A stretch of 6,405 nucleotides of DNA from Chloroflexota bacterium. Its GTDB lineage: Bacteria > Chloroflexota > Anaerolineae > Anaerolineales > JACQED01. Within the stretch, counting starts at the first letter, position 1. Each line of letters begins with the position of its first letter. The stretch covers positions 1 through 6,405 of the forward strand of contig JACQED010000359.1 of the NCBI GenBank assembly GCA_016200785.1, written 5' to 3'. The position numbers were made by a program, and so were the translations under genes. The notes under the pieces were generated by a model. It was not told the DNA's origin, did no database searches, and worked only from the letters and a program-made list of their open reading frames with translations. Positions 1 to 5,909 of the stretch are shown here, one piece after another.

Positions 1-560
1 AATGAGCGCAGATCGGCCAGCAGGTCGTCGGGGATTGGCTCGCCGGCGAAGTCCCAGATCACGGTGCGGAGTTTGGGTTCGGAGTGAAAGCAGATGCCGT
101 GGTCAATGAGCCAGAGTTTGCCCTGCTTGTCTTTGATGACGTGGCCGCCCTTGCGGTCGGCGTTGTTCACCAAAACGTCAAAGACGGCAACGCGGCGCAG
201 GGCGGGCTTCTCCGGCTCGGGCATATTGAAGTAGTGCGCCTCGGCTTCGGCGTCGACGAACCACTGCACCGAGCCGGGGCCGTGCGGCCCGTCGCGATAC
301 ACCGTGGGCGGCACAAAGTCCCAGCCCAGCCTCTCGCTGACGAGGAACGCGGCCACCTCGCGAAAGGCCAGCGTCTCTTCGGGAAAATCCCACAGCGGCC
401 TTTCGCCCTTCGACGGCTTATAAACGGCCAGCGCCGACTGCTCGCAATGCGCAATTGAAACGAGAAATGTGTAATTGGAACCATCGGGTAGAAGTCCCCG
501 CAGTTCCATCTGACCCTGGCCGAGGATGGTGAGGAGGGTTTCGAGGGAAATCGTGGCCAT
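1..560 (-). CDS. SCO1664-family protein (PI3/4-kinase- or HipA-like fold), 3' end cut off by the window edge
   Basis: The reading frame is open from ATG at 560 to the left edge, giving 186 codons of a family usually around 250 residues, so the C-terminus is missing. Visible motifs are VYKP (Lys48, the likely ATP-binding lysine), GERPLWDFP (52-60), REVAAFLVSE (67-76), a catalytic-loop-like DVLVNNADRKGGH (128-140), a DFG-like LIDHGICFH (151-159) and KLRTVIWDFAG (163-173). These match the uncharacterised SCO1664 family, which resembles PI3/4-kinases and HipA in its ATP-site motifs. Actual kinase activity is inference; no substrate is known. It is the third gene of a minus-strand cluster, 61 bases after the DUF3090 gene. 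No Shine-Dalgarno site is visible, and the start codon touches an inverted repeat. The start is chosen because the protein homology begins right after it. It is probably cytosolic, since no signal or membrane segment is seen. Confidence 0.9.
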   Translation of the reverse strand, partial: MATISLETLLTILGQGQMELRGLLPDGSNYTFLVSIAHCEQSALAVYKPSKGERPLWDFPEETLAFREVAAFLVSERLGWDFVPPTVYRDGPHGPGSVQWFVDAEAEAHYFNMPEPEKPALRRVAVFDVLVNNADRKGGHVIKDKQGKLWLIDHGICFHSEPKLRTVIWDFAGEPIPDDLLADLRS

Positions 561-608
561 TGCGGATTTCGGATTGCGGATTGTGGAAGTCATTCCGAAA
601 TCCGCAAT
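559..608. repeat. Perfect 15-bp inverted repeat at the kinase-like gene's start
   Basis: The arms ATTGCGGATTTCGGA (559-573) and TCCGAAATCCGCAAT (594-608) are exact reverse complements around a 20-base loop. Further copies of the GGATTGCGGA / TCCGCAATCC word lie in the loop and to the right (571-621), so the stretch is a small cluster of a simple repeat and its complement. In the transcript it would fold just before, and partly including, the start codon of the SCO1664-family gene. It fills nearly the whole gap between that gene and the DUF3090 stop. Confidence 0.85.
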
Positions 609-621
609 CCGCGTTCCGCAA

Positions 622-1149
622 TCAGTGCGCGTGCCCGTTGCTCCTCGGGCAGAAGTGCCCGTCCGGATCAATGGGCTGACCGCAGTTGCCGCAGATCGGG
701 CGGCCCTGGCGCGCGACTTCGAGCGCGTAGCGGCTCATCGCCCGCGCTTCCGAGCGGCCGGCCCAGAAACGGGCAGTGGATGCGTCCTCGGGCTTCATGT
801 CCTCGGCGAGGGCTTCTTGCGCGACCAGCACCATCAGGTCGTTCTCTTCGTCGTAGCCCAGGCCCATCTGACCCGCGCGAAAGGTAGGCTCCAACGGCTC
901 TTCGAGCGCCATCTTGTAGCGGTCGAAGTAGTCGCTCGCCTCAGGCAGGTTCGGGTATTTCTTCTGAAGTTCCTCGAGGAATTGCTCGATGCCGATCGCC
1001 AGCGCCTCGATCTGTTGTTTTTCGCACAGCAGAGTCAGCGTCTGCACGCCCTGCTTGGCCTGGAGGTAGAAGACGCGTTTGCCCGGAGGCCCCACCGCGC
1101 CGGCAGTAATATGAGTGACAGGTTTCAAATCGTAACGAGCGCCAGGCAT
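622..1149 (-). CDS. DUF3090 family protein with C-terminal zinc-ribbon-like motif
   Basis: This 175-residue protein belongs to the DUF3090 family, whose biochemical role is unknown and which travels with SCO1664-type and MSMEG_4193-type genes. The N-terminal part (about 8-60) begins DLKPVTHITAGAVGPPGKRVFYLQA, written here as two stretches, DLKPVTHITAGAVG and PPGKRVFYLQA, and looks like a beta-rich core. The C-terminus carries CGNCGQPIDPDGHFCP, with Cys153, Cys156, His165 and Cys167 as a plausible metal site. The start at 1149 is preferred over an in-frame ATG at 1206 because GGAG (1158-1155) stands five bases before it, and because the extra residues would be coded by repeat DNA and do not resemble the family. 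It is the middle gene of the minus-strand trio, with no membrane segment. Family assignment is firm; function is open. Confidence 0.92.
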   Translation of the reverse strand: MPGARYDLKPVTHITAGAVGPPGKRVFYLQAKQGVQTLTLLCEKQQIEALAIGIEQFLEELQKKYPNLPEASDYFDRYKMALEEPLEPTFRAGQMGLGYDEENDLMVLVAQEALAEDMKPEDASTARFWAGRSEARAMSRYALEVARQGRPICGNCGQPIDPDGHFCPRSNGHAH

Positions 1150-1192
1150 CTTAACTCCAATGAGACAACCCCGCAGAGCGGGGCGCAAGCAG

Positions 1193-1248
1193 TGAACAAT
1201 GACCAATGAACAATGACAGGCGACTTGACGAATTGTTCATTGGTCATT
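1193..1248. repeat. Perfect 17-bp inverted repeat overlapping the phosphatase stop codon
   Basis: The arms AATGACCAATGAACAAT (1198-1214) and ATTGTTCATTGGTCATT (1232-1248) are exact reverse complements separated by 17 bases. The left side also holds a direct repeat TGAACAATGAC at 1193-1203 and 1207-1217 (period 14). The right arm overlaps the last codons of the phosphatase gene, so the final residues TNDQ and the TGA stop (1239-1237) are coded by the repeat. The word family is unrelated to the palindromes at 559-608 and 1860-1920. It is A+T-richer than the surrounding genes, which fits insertion or expansion of a short mobile or slippage-born sequence. It has no T tract typical of a terminator. 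Confidence 0.88.
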
Positions 1249-1845
1249 CGTAAACGGCCCTGTGTCATTCAGCCGGGCTATCCGCGCTATGCCGTTCGAC
1301 ACGTGAACGACCGTGACCGAAGCGGTGCCGATCTGAATGCGCTGAAAGAGATCGACGTGAAGTCCGAGATAGTGCGCGACGGCCAGCCGGATCGGATCGC
1401 CGTGCGAGAAGGCGGCTGCGGCCCCCTTGGGATGTTCTTTACAGATTGCGTCCAGCGCGCCGACGAAGCGCAGTTGCGTTTCGCGCAGAGCCTCACCGCC
1501 GGGAAAGCGCATGTTCGACGGACTCAATTGTACCACGCGCCAGAGTTTGGTTCGCCGTAAAAGGCGCAGACTCTTGCCCGTCCACTCACCGTATTGAACC
1601 TCGCCCAGGTCTTCGCGTTTGCGGACCGTCAGCCCTTGGGCTTTGGCTAGCGGTTGGGCCGTTTCCCACGCGCGTTCGAGCGGACTGGAATAGATCGCGG
1701 CGAAGGGAATCGGCGCGAGGCGCGCGGCCAGCGCTCCCGCCTGCTGGCGGCCTTTCTCGTTCAAGTGAACGCCAGGTGTCCACACGGCGAGTTTTTTCCC
1801 GACGTAGTCGTTCTCGGCGTGGCGGATGAGAAAAAGAGTTGTCAT
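1237..1845 (-). CDS. Histidine phosphatase family protein, MSMEG_4193 type
   Basis: This 202-residue protein is of the histidine phosphatase (phosphoglycerate mutase-like) superfamily. The signature LIRHAEN gives Arg8 and the phospho-accepting His9. IYSSPLERAWETA supplies Arg58, GEVQYGEWTG supplies the acid Glu82, and FSHGDPIR supplies the second catalytic His148. All key residues are present, so it should hydrolyse or transfer phosphate; the substrate is unknown. Context with DUF3090 and SCO1664-family genes marks it as the MSMEG_4193 type ('probable phosphomutase'), and phosphatase activity is more likely than mutase. The start at 1845 is fixed by the short distance to the RHA motif, although no Shine-Dalgarno site is visible. 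The C-terminal tail after LNDTGPF runs into an inverted repeat that provides the stop. It is the first gene of the minus-strand cluster and is divergent from the PEP-binding protein gene. Confidence 0.93.
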   Translation of the reverse strand: MTTLFLIRHAENDYVGKKLAVWTPGVHLNEKGRQQAGALAARLAPIPFAAIYSSPLERAWETAQPLAKAQGLTVRKREDLGEVQYGEWTGKSLRLLRRTKLWRVVQLSPSNMRFPGGEALRETQLRFVGALDAICKEHPKGAAAAFSHGDPIRLAVAHYLGLHVDLFQRIQIGTASVTVVHVSNGIARIARLNDTGPFTNDQ

Positions 1846-1859
1846 CGGAGTGGATTTGG

Positions 1860-1920
1860 CTCACGCAAAGTCACTCAGCCGCCAAGTTTCTGTCTTTGCG
1901 CCTTAGCGGCTTTGCGTGAG
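1860..1920. repeat. Palindromic intergenic repeat of the CTTTGCG type
   Basis: The outer arms CTCACGCAAAG (1860-1870) and CTTTGCGTGAG (1910-1920) are perfect reverse complements. Inside, GCCGCCAAG (1878-1886) can pair with CTTAGCGGC (1902-1910) with one mismatch, as an alternative or extension of the stem. The right half is built from repeats of CTTTGCG (1894-1900, 1910-1916). From memory, palindromes built from GCAAAG/CTTTGCG units occur between genes in many unrelated bacteria, so this is probably a dispersed REP-like element. It lies between the divergent phosphatase and PEP-binding genes, where it could affect either promoter or simply be a neutral insertion. Confidence 0.75.
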
Positions 1921-1975
1921 AATATTTCCTATGTCCAGAAGAATATCCTGCTTTTGCGTTCAGAGCAAATCGAGG

Positions 1976-2004
1976 TTGTCATCCATCGCGCCTGATGCTA
2001 AACT
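1976..2004 (+). promoter_or_regulatory. Sigma70-type promoter placed for a leaderless mRNA
   Basis: TTGTCA (1976-1981) and TAAACT (1999-2004) are separated by exactly 17 bases, matching the -35 and -10 consensus at 5/6 and 4/6 positions. The -10 box ends seven bases before the ATG at 2012, so transcription would start at or next to the A of the start codon. No Shine-Dalgarno sequence is present in the bases before the ATG, as expected for a leaderless transcript. It is the only well-formed promoter I can see for the plus-strand gene. The start site is inferred, not observed. Confidence 0.55.
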
Positions 2005-2011
2005 TTGTATC

Positions 2012-4336
2012 ATGGAACGACATGCCCGGCCCGAAATGCCCAAGGTGCTCGAACTCTTCCTCGAGATTCGCCAGTTCCCCATGCTGGCCGAGCGCATCCG
2101 CGCGAGGATGCGTCTGGAGCTTTTCGCGCGCGGCGTCGTCAGCGAAGAGGCCTTCGAGCAGGAAGTCAGGGATAAGGCCATCCAATCGCAAAAGCGCGAA
2201 GGGTTGTCCGATCCACTGCGCGAGGAGCCGGCCGACGTGTGGGCCGAGCGGCTGGCGCGCATCCGCGACTACATCACCGACTTCTACTTCGCCTACAACC
2301 TGCCCCACGAGCAGTTCCGCGAGCTCGTCCGGGCAGTGCTGGCCGAGCGAATGCCCCAGCAGGACGTGGTACTGACGTTCAACCCCGAACTTGCGCCGTG
2401 GGACTTGCTGTTCGCGCAGGGCGAAACCTACGAGAACTTTCCGCCCGACAAGCGCCGCCAGGTCGAGCATCACCTTGAAGAGATCGTCGTCGTGCTGATC
2501 AAGACGATGATCAGCGACCATCTGGATTTCGTCAGCGTCGCGAAAGAATGGTTCACCATTGCCGATCTCAAAGAAATCCGGCGGCGGCGCATCGGGCGCG
2601 GCAAGATCGGCGGCAAGGCAGCCGGCATGTTGCTGGCCTACAAAATCTGGCAGGCGACGGCCGACCCATCTCTGCGCGACCTCGTCAAAATCCCGCGCTC
2701 GTATTTCATCGGCGCGGACGTGTTCTACGATTTCATCTCGGTCAACGGCCCGATGTATTGGATCAATCAGAAGTACAGAAGCGAGGAAGAAATTCGGGCC
2801 GAGTATCCCGAAATCCAGCGGGCCTACGTCGGCGGGCGCTTCCCGGAGGGCATCGTTCAGCGTTTGCGCGACGTGCTGGAGGAGATCGGACCGACGCCGA
2901 TCATCGTGCGCTCGTCGAGTCTGCTCGAAGATAACTTCGGCACGTCGTTCGCCGGCAAATACGAGAGCCACTTCCTCGCCAACCAGGGAACGCCCGAAGA
3001 GAACCTGCGCGCGCTGACCACCGCCATCAGCCGCATCTACGCCAGCGTCTACAGCCCGGACGCGATGGCCTATCGGCGGCGGATGAAACTGATCGACTAC
3101 GACGAACGCATGGCGATCCTCCTGCAAGAGGTGCAGGGCATCTGCTATCGCCGCTGGTACTTCCCGCAAATGGCCGGCGTCGGCTACAGCCACAACCCAT
3201 ATGTCTGGACGCCGAAGATTCGCCGAGACGAGGGATTCGCGCGGATCGTGTGGGGCCTTGGCACGCGTGCGGTCGATCAGGTGGCGAACGATTATCCTCG
3301 CCTCGTTGCCCTCAGCCACCCGGCCCTGCGCCCGGAGGCCGACGCGCGCGCGATCAAGCGCTACTCACAGCGATTCGTCGACGTGATCGATCTCGAAGCC
3401 AACGCGTTCAATACGCTGCCCGTGACGGACGTCATCGCCGCCGACTATCCCGGCCTGCGCTGGCTGGCCGTGGCCGATCACGGCGATTATCTTCAGCCGC
3501 TCATCACGGCGCAGGCCGACCTCGCGCCGCCGCGTCTCGTGCTGACCTTTGACACGGCCTTGCGCGAAACCAAACTTGTTCCGCTTCTTCGTGCCTTACT
3601 GCAAACACTCGAGCGGCGTTATAACTACCCGGTGGACGTTGAATTCACCGCCGCACTCCCGGACACAGCGCACTCCGGCGTGCAGGTCTCATTGCTCCAA
3701 TGCCGCCCACAGAGCCTCCGCTACGCCGAGGGGCCCGTGAGGTTGCCCGTTCATGTTTCGGCCGACGACAAGATTTTCTCGACGAGCCGCCTCGTGCCGG
3801 ACGGCACGGTAGAGCGCATCCGCTACGTCGTCTACGTTGACCCCCGGGCTTACGCCGGTGCGCCGGACAATGTGACGCGGTTGGAAGTCGCCCGGGTGAT
3901 TGGCCGGCTAAATCGGCGGCTGGAAGGCGAAACCTTTGTGTTGCTCGGCCCTGGCCGCTGGGGCAGCGGGAACGTTGACCTGGGCGTGAAAGTCACCTAC
4001 GCCGATATTTACAACACCCGTGCATTGATCGAAGTTGTCTTCGCCGATGGTGACGCACTGGCGGAGCCGTCTTTCGGCACACACTTCTTTCAAGATTTGG
4101 TCGAGGCGCGTATCTTCCCGCTCGCGCTTTTCCCGAACGATTCCGGGGCCATCTTCAACGCGCGTTTTTTTGACGACGGGCCGAACGCGCTGGCCGAGCT
4201 TCTGCCGGCAGACGCGAATTGCGGCCGCATTGTCAAAGTGATCGACGTGCCGAAGGCTCACGAGGGCCGCTATCTGGCGCTGGCGATGGATGGGGAGCGA
4301 GGCGAGGCGCTAGGCTACTTGAAGCGTTACGATTGA
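2012..4336 (+). CDS. PEP/pyruvate-binding (PPDK_N, ATP-grasp) protein lacking the phosphohistidine and PEP-utilising domains
   Basis: This protein has 774 residues. Residues 1-190 are a helical N-terminal region of no recognised family. The PPDK_N nucleotide-binding domain runs from about 195 to 567. Its glycine-rich loop is GRGKIGGKAAG with Lys202; then come IIVRSSSLLEDNFGTSFAGK (Arg300), GVGYSHNP, WGLGTRAV, metal-binding-like DVEFT (Glu544) and the closing LLQCRPQ (Arg565). In PEP synthase and pyruvate phosphate dikinase this domain uses ATP to phosphorylate a swivelling histidine. Here that histidine domain and the PEP/pyruvate TIM barrel are absent. The protein ends instead in a distinct domain with GPGRWGSGNVDLGVKV (647-662) and EPSFGTHFFQDL (685-696). 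It therefore should not be called ppsA; it may act on another phospho-acceptor. The start at 2012 is favoured over an in-frame ATG at 1916 because the extra 32 residues are coded by promoter and intergenic DNA. It stands alone and is probably cytosolic. Confidence 0.85.
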   Translation: MERHARPEMPKVLELFLEIRQFPMLAERIRARMRLELFARGVVSEEAFEQEVRDKAIQSQKREGLSDPLREEPADVWAERLARIRDYITDFYFAYNLPHEQFRELVRAVLAERMPQQDVVLTFNPELAPWDLLFAQGETYENFPPDKRRQVEHHLEEIVVVLIKTMISDHLDFVSVAKEWFTIADLKEIRRRRIGRGKIGGKAAGMLLAYKIWQATADPSLRDLVKIPRSYFIGADVFYDFISVNGPMYWINQKYRSEEEIRAEYPEIQRAYVGGRFPEGIVQRLRDVLEEIGPTPIIVRSSSLLEDNFGTSFAGKYESHFLANQGTPEENLRALTTAISRIYASVYSPDAMAYRRRMKLIDYDERMAILLQEVQGICYRRWYFPQMAGVGYSHNPYVWTPKIRRDEGFARIVWGLGTRAVDQVANDYPRLVALSHPALRPEADARAIKRYSQRFVDVIDLEANAFNTLPVTDVIAADYPGLRWLAVADHGDYLQPLITAQADLAPPRLVLTFDTALRETKLVPLLRALLQTLERRYNYPVDVEFTAALPDTAHSGVQVSLLQCRPQSLRYAEGPVRLPVHVSADDKIFSTSRLVPDGTVERIRYVVYVDPRAYAGAPDNVTRLEVARVIGRLNRRLEGETFVLLGPGRWGSGNVDLGVKVTYADIYNTRALIEVVFADGDALAEPSFGTHFFQDLVEARIFPLALFPNDSGAIFNARFFDDGPNALAELLPADANCGRIVKVIDVPKAHEGRYLALAMDGERGEALGYLKRYD

Positions 4337-4378
4337 TGGACTACCCCCTTCCCCGAATTCTACAGAACTGAAAACACA

Positions 4379-4412
4379 ACGTGCGGCGCACTCGCCAAAG
4401 TGCGCCGCACGT
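4379..4412. terminator. Strong 14-bp hairpin in the convergent gap, likely terminator
   Basis: ACGTGCGGCGCACT (4379-4392) pairs perfectly with AGTGCGCCGCACGT (4399-4412) around the loop CGCCAA. It lies 42 bases past the stop of the PEP-binding protein gene. Read on the plus strand it is followed by CTCGCTTC, without a T tract. Read on the minus strand it is followed by TGTGTTTTC (4378-4370), a weak T-rich tail. It could thus end transcription from either side, and it looks better as an intrinsic terminator for minus-strand transcripts. Confidence 0.6.
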
Positions 4413-4731
4413 CTCGCTTCAACAACGGTAAGCCCCGCGGCAAGGTTAGCTGAGGCTCGTCTCGACTGCCGCTACTGTCGAGCACCCGGCGTCGGAGTCG
4501 GCCCGGGTTATTGGGGAAGGGCGGGTAGCCGGTCGAGTCACTTCAAGGTGTGTCCCGTTTGTGCCCGTAGAAGGGCTATTCGGGCGCTGGCGACCGGTCT
4601 GCGCTCTCTCTGGAAAAGCCGCTCTCCGTTCGGTGCAAGCCTCAAGATGCCGGGGGGCTTATCGCGTCATGGGTCACTCTACTCGGACTCGCATGAGCGA
4701 GTCTTGACGCCGGTCTTAAAATTTGTACTGG
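4413..4731. other. Gene-free stretch rich in stem-loops, possible structured RNA
   Basis: No credible protein is coded here on either strand. Several short hairpins follow one another: CTCGAC/GTCGAG (4461-4466 with 4477-4482); ACCCGG/CCGGGT (4484-4489 with 4503-4508); GCCGGTCG/CGACCGGT with one G-T pair (4528-4535 with 4591-4598), enclosing GCCCG/CGGGC (4563-4567 with 4581-4585); AAGCCTC/GGGGCTT-type pairing with one G-T (4637-4643 with 4654-4660); and GACTCGC/GCGAGTC (4686-4692 with 4697-4703, loop ATGA). I tested it by eye against RNase P RNA, tmRNA, SRP RNA, tRNA and cobalamin riboswitch signatures and found no match. It could be a small RNA, a long 3' UTR or a decayed region. The strand is not decided. 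Confidence 0.35.
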
Positions 4732-4759
4732 TCGGGCGATCAAATTGCTCGCCGCCCGA
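4732..4759 (-). terminator. Hairpin directly after the membrane protein gene's stop codon
   Basis: TCGGGCG (4732-4738) pairs with CGCCCGA (4753-4759) around a 14-base loop; an alternative inner pairing GGCGA/TCGCC is also possible. It begins one base after the stop codon of the minus-strand membrane protein gene. On that strand it is followed at a distance by AAATTTTAAG (4724-4715), a poor T tract. It is a plausible weak terminator or a 3'-end stabilising structure. Confidence 0.4.
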
Positions 4760-4760
4760 A

Positions 4761-5891
4761 TTATTCTTCTTCGTCTTTTTCTTTTTTCTTCTTCGGCGCG
4801 CGCGCCTCGGCCGGGAAGTAGAATGGCTCACCGCGCCGGAGGAATGCTGCCAGCCTGAGCCAGATCACTTTTTCTTGCGCCAGATCGTCCGGCAGAGCCA
4901 GGCCAAACCTCTCCAACACTTTGCCCCGGTAGTAATCGAAGAAAATTTGCAGTTGTCCGCCCATACTGCGCGCCGCCGACACTCCGGCGCGGTAGCTCAT
5001 CCAACCAACAAGGAACGATAGGATGCCGGCGACGATTAGCCATAACGCGCCGGGACTCGCCGCGTCGGCGATCTTGACGAATGGCCGGACGAGGCCGACG
5101 ACAATCGCCTCCAGACCGAACACATAAGCTAGGAGTGTCACGTTCAGCATTCCGTCAAGCACGCCTTTTGTGCCGTCCAAGCCCGCAAGCAACTCAGGCG
5201 GCACCTCGGCGCGCAAGCGCGGCCAGAAGAGCACTGCGTCGATTCCATAGCGCTCGAATGGATACTCTTCGGCGATGGCGAGCGCGTTGCCCAGCGCGGT
5301 CGGCGTGACGCGGTTGGGGTCGGTCGGCAGAGATCGATCTGCATTGGACTCTTCAATAGCCACGTGCAGTTCCTGGATTTCGGCGGCCAGGGCCAACGCC
5401 TGGTCGCCGTCTTTGCCCATCTCGCGGGGAGCGCGCAGATACTCTTTCCGCTTTCGATCGAGCGGGCCGTAGAGTTTTTCGCTGAGCTGCTTGTTGCGCT
5501 GCAACCAGCGGCGCAAGAATGGCTTCTCGATGGGGAGCAGTCCTTCAAAGAACTTCGTGATTTGCAGGTTGAGCATGCCGGTCAGCCCGCCAACCGCGAG
5601 GGGGGCGAACAGCAGAAGGATGACGTTCAGGCTGAAGAAACTGACGGCAAGGTCGGTCAGTAGTTGGGTGAGTCCCGTGGTCTCCGGGTTGGCGTGAAAT
5701 TCGAATCCCGAAATGTCCAACGCCGGCAGTCCCACTACCGGGGCAATCCATAGGCCTTGAATCAGCAGAAAGGCGGCGGCCGGCAAATAGTAGTAGAGGA
5801 AAAACGACCGCGTCAGCGGATTCTTGAGAAAGCCACTGACCGCCCCGCCCAATTCGTTCGCTAAACTTCCGGAGACGCCAAGCAGACTCAT
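4761..5891 (-). CDS. Four-helix membrane protein of unknown function
   Basis: This 376-residue protein matches no function I can name. Hydrophobic segments at about 30-50, 85-106, 248-270 and 281-303 suggest four transmembrane helices in two pairs. They are split by a polar loop (about 122-245) rich in charged residues, with coiled-coil-like stretches such as RKRKEYLRAPREM and the conserved-looking EEYPFERYGIDAVLFWPRL (208-226). A region of about 70 residues after the last helix includes QLQIFFDYYRGKVLERFGL, and the protein ends in PKKKKEKDEEE, a mixed-charge tail. There is no signal peptide cleavage site; the loop and tail are probably cytoplasmic. The start is supported by AAAGGAG (5905-5899), seven bases before the ATG. 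It follows the CBS-like gene by 18 bases, its Shine-Dalgarno site falling in that gap, so the two are very probably co-transcribed. A partner role at the membrane is inference. Confidence 0.8.
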   Translation of the reverse strand: MSLLGVSGSLANELGGAVSGFLKNPLTRSFFLYYYLPAAAFLLIQGLWIAPVVGLPALDISGFEFHANPETTGLTQLLTDLAVSFFSLNVILLLFAPLAVGGLTGMLNLQITKFFEGLLPIEKPFLRRWLQRNKQLSEKLYGPLDRKRKEYLRAPREMGKDGDQALALAAEIQELHVAIEESNADRSLPTDPNRVTPTALGNALAIAEEYPFERYGIDAVLFWPRLRAEVPPELLAGLDGTKGVLDGMLNVTLLAYVFGLEAIVVGLVRPFVKIADAASPGALWLIVAGILSFLVGWMSYRAGVSAARSMGGQLQIFFDYYRGKVLERFGLALPDDLAQEKVIWLRLAAFLRRGEPFYFPAEARAPKKKKEKDEEE

Positions 5892-5909
5892 TGATCTGCT
5901 CCTTTGCGA

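Noticed and set aside
167..484. Minus-strand ORF of 105 codons near the left edge
   Set aside because: It is a frame shadow of the SCO1664-family gene, whose own frame carries all the family motifs and runs off the window.
1150..1206. Longer N-terminus for the DUF3090 protein from ATG at 1206
   Set aside because: The added residues are coded by the repeat region and do not look like the family; a Shine-Dalgarno site supports 1149.
526..1209. Plus-strand ORF of 227 codons
   Set aside because: It is antisense to the DUF3090 gene, crosses two inverted repeats and the start of the SCO1664-family gene, and has no plausible start signal.
1193..1248. CRISPR-like or intrinsic terminator reading of the repeated TGAACAATGAC words
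   Set aside because: There are only two direct copies at a 14-base period, no spacers, and no T tract after the stem.
1919..1947. Minus-strand promoter for the phosphatase cluster with TATTCT at 1924-1919
   Set aside because: The -10 match is modest and no acceptable -35 hexamer lies 16-18 bases upstream, so it cannot be supported.
1916..2011. Longer N-terminus for the PEP-binding protein from ATG at 1916
   Set aside because: The added 32 residues cover the promoter and have intergenic-like composition; no ribosome binding site precedes 1916.
1979..3319. Long minus-strand ORF of 446 codons opposite the PEP-binding gene
   Set aside because: It is antisense to a gene with clear family motifs, its protein shows no recognisable domain, and long antisense frames are common in G+C-rich DNA.
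4500..4700. Cobalamin riboswitch, RNase P RNA, tmRNA or SRP RNA in the gap
   Set aside because: Only chance short words matched (for example GGTGCAAG); the defining conserved cores of these RNAs are absent.
4548..5021. Plus-strand ORF of 157 codons across the convergent gap
   Set aside because: Its second half is antisense to the membrane protein gene, with a phenylalanine run that is only the reverse of the lysine tail; the first half has no homology I recognise.
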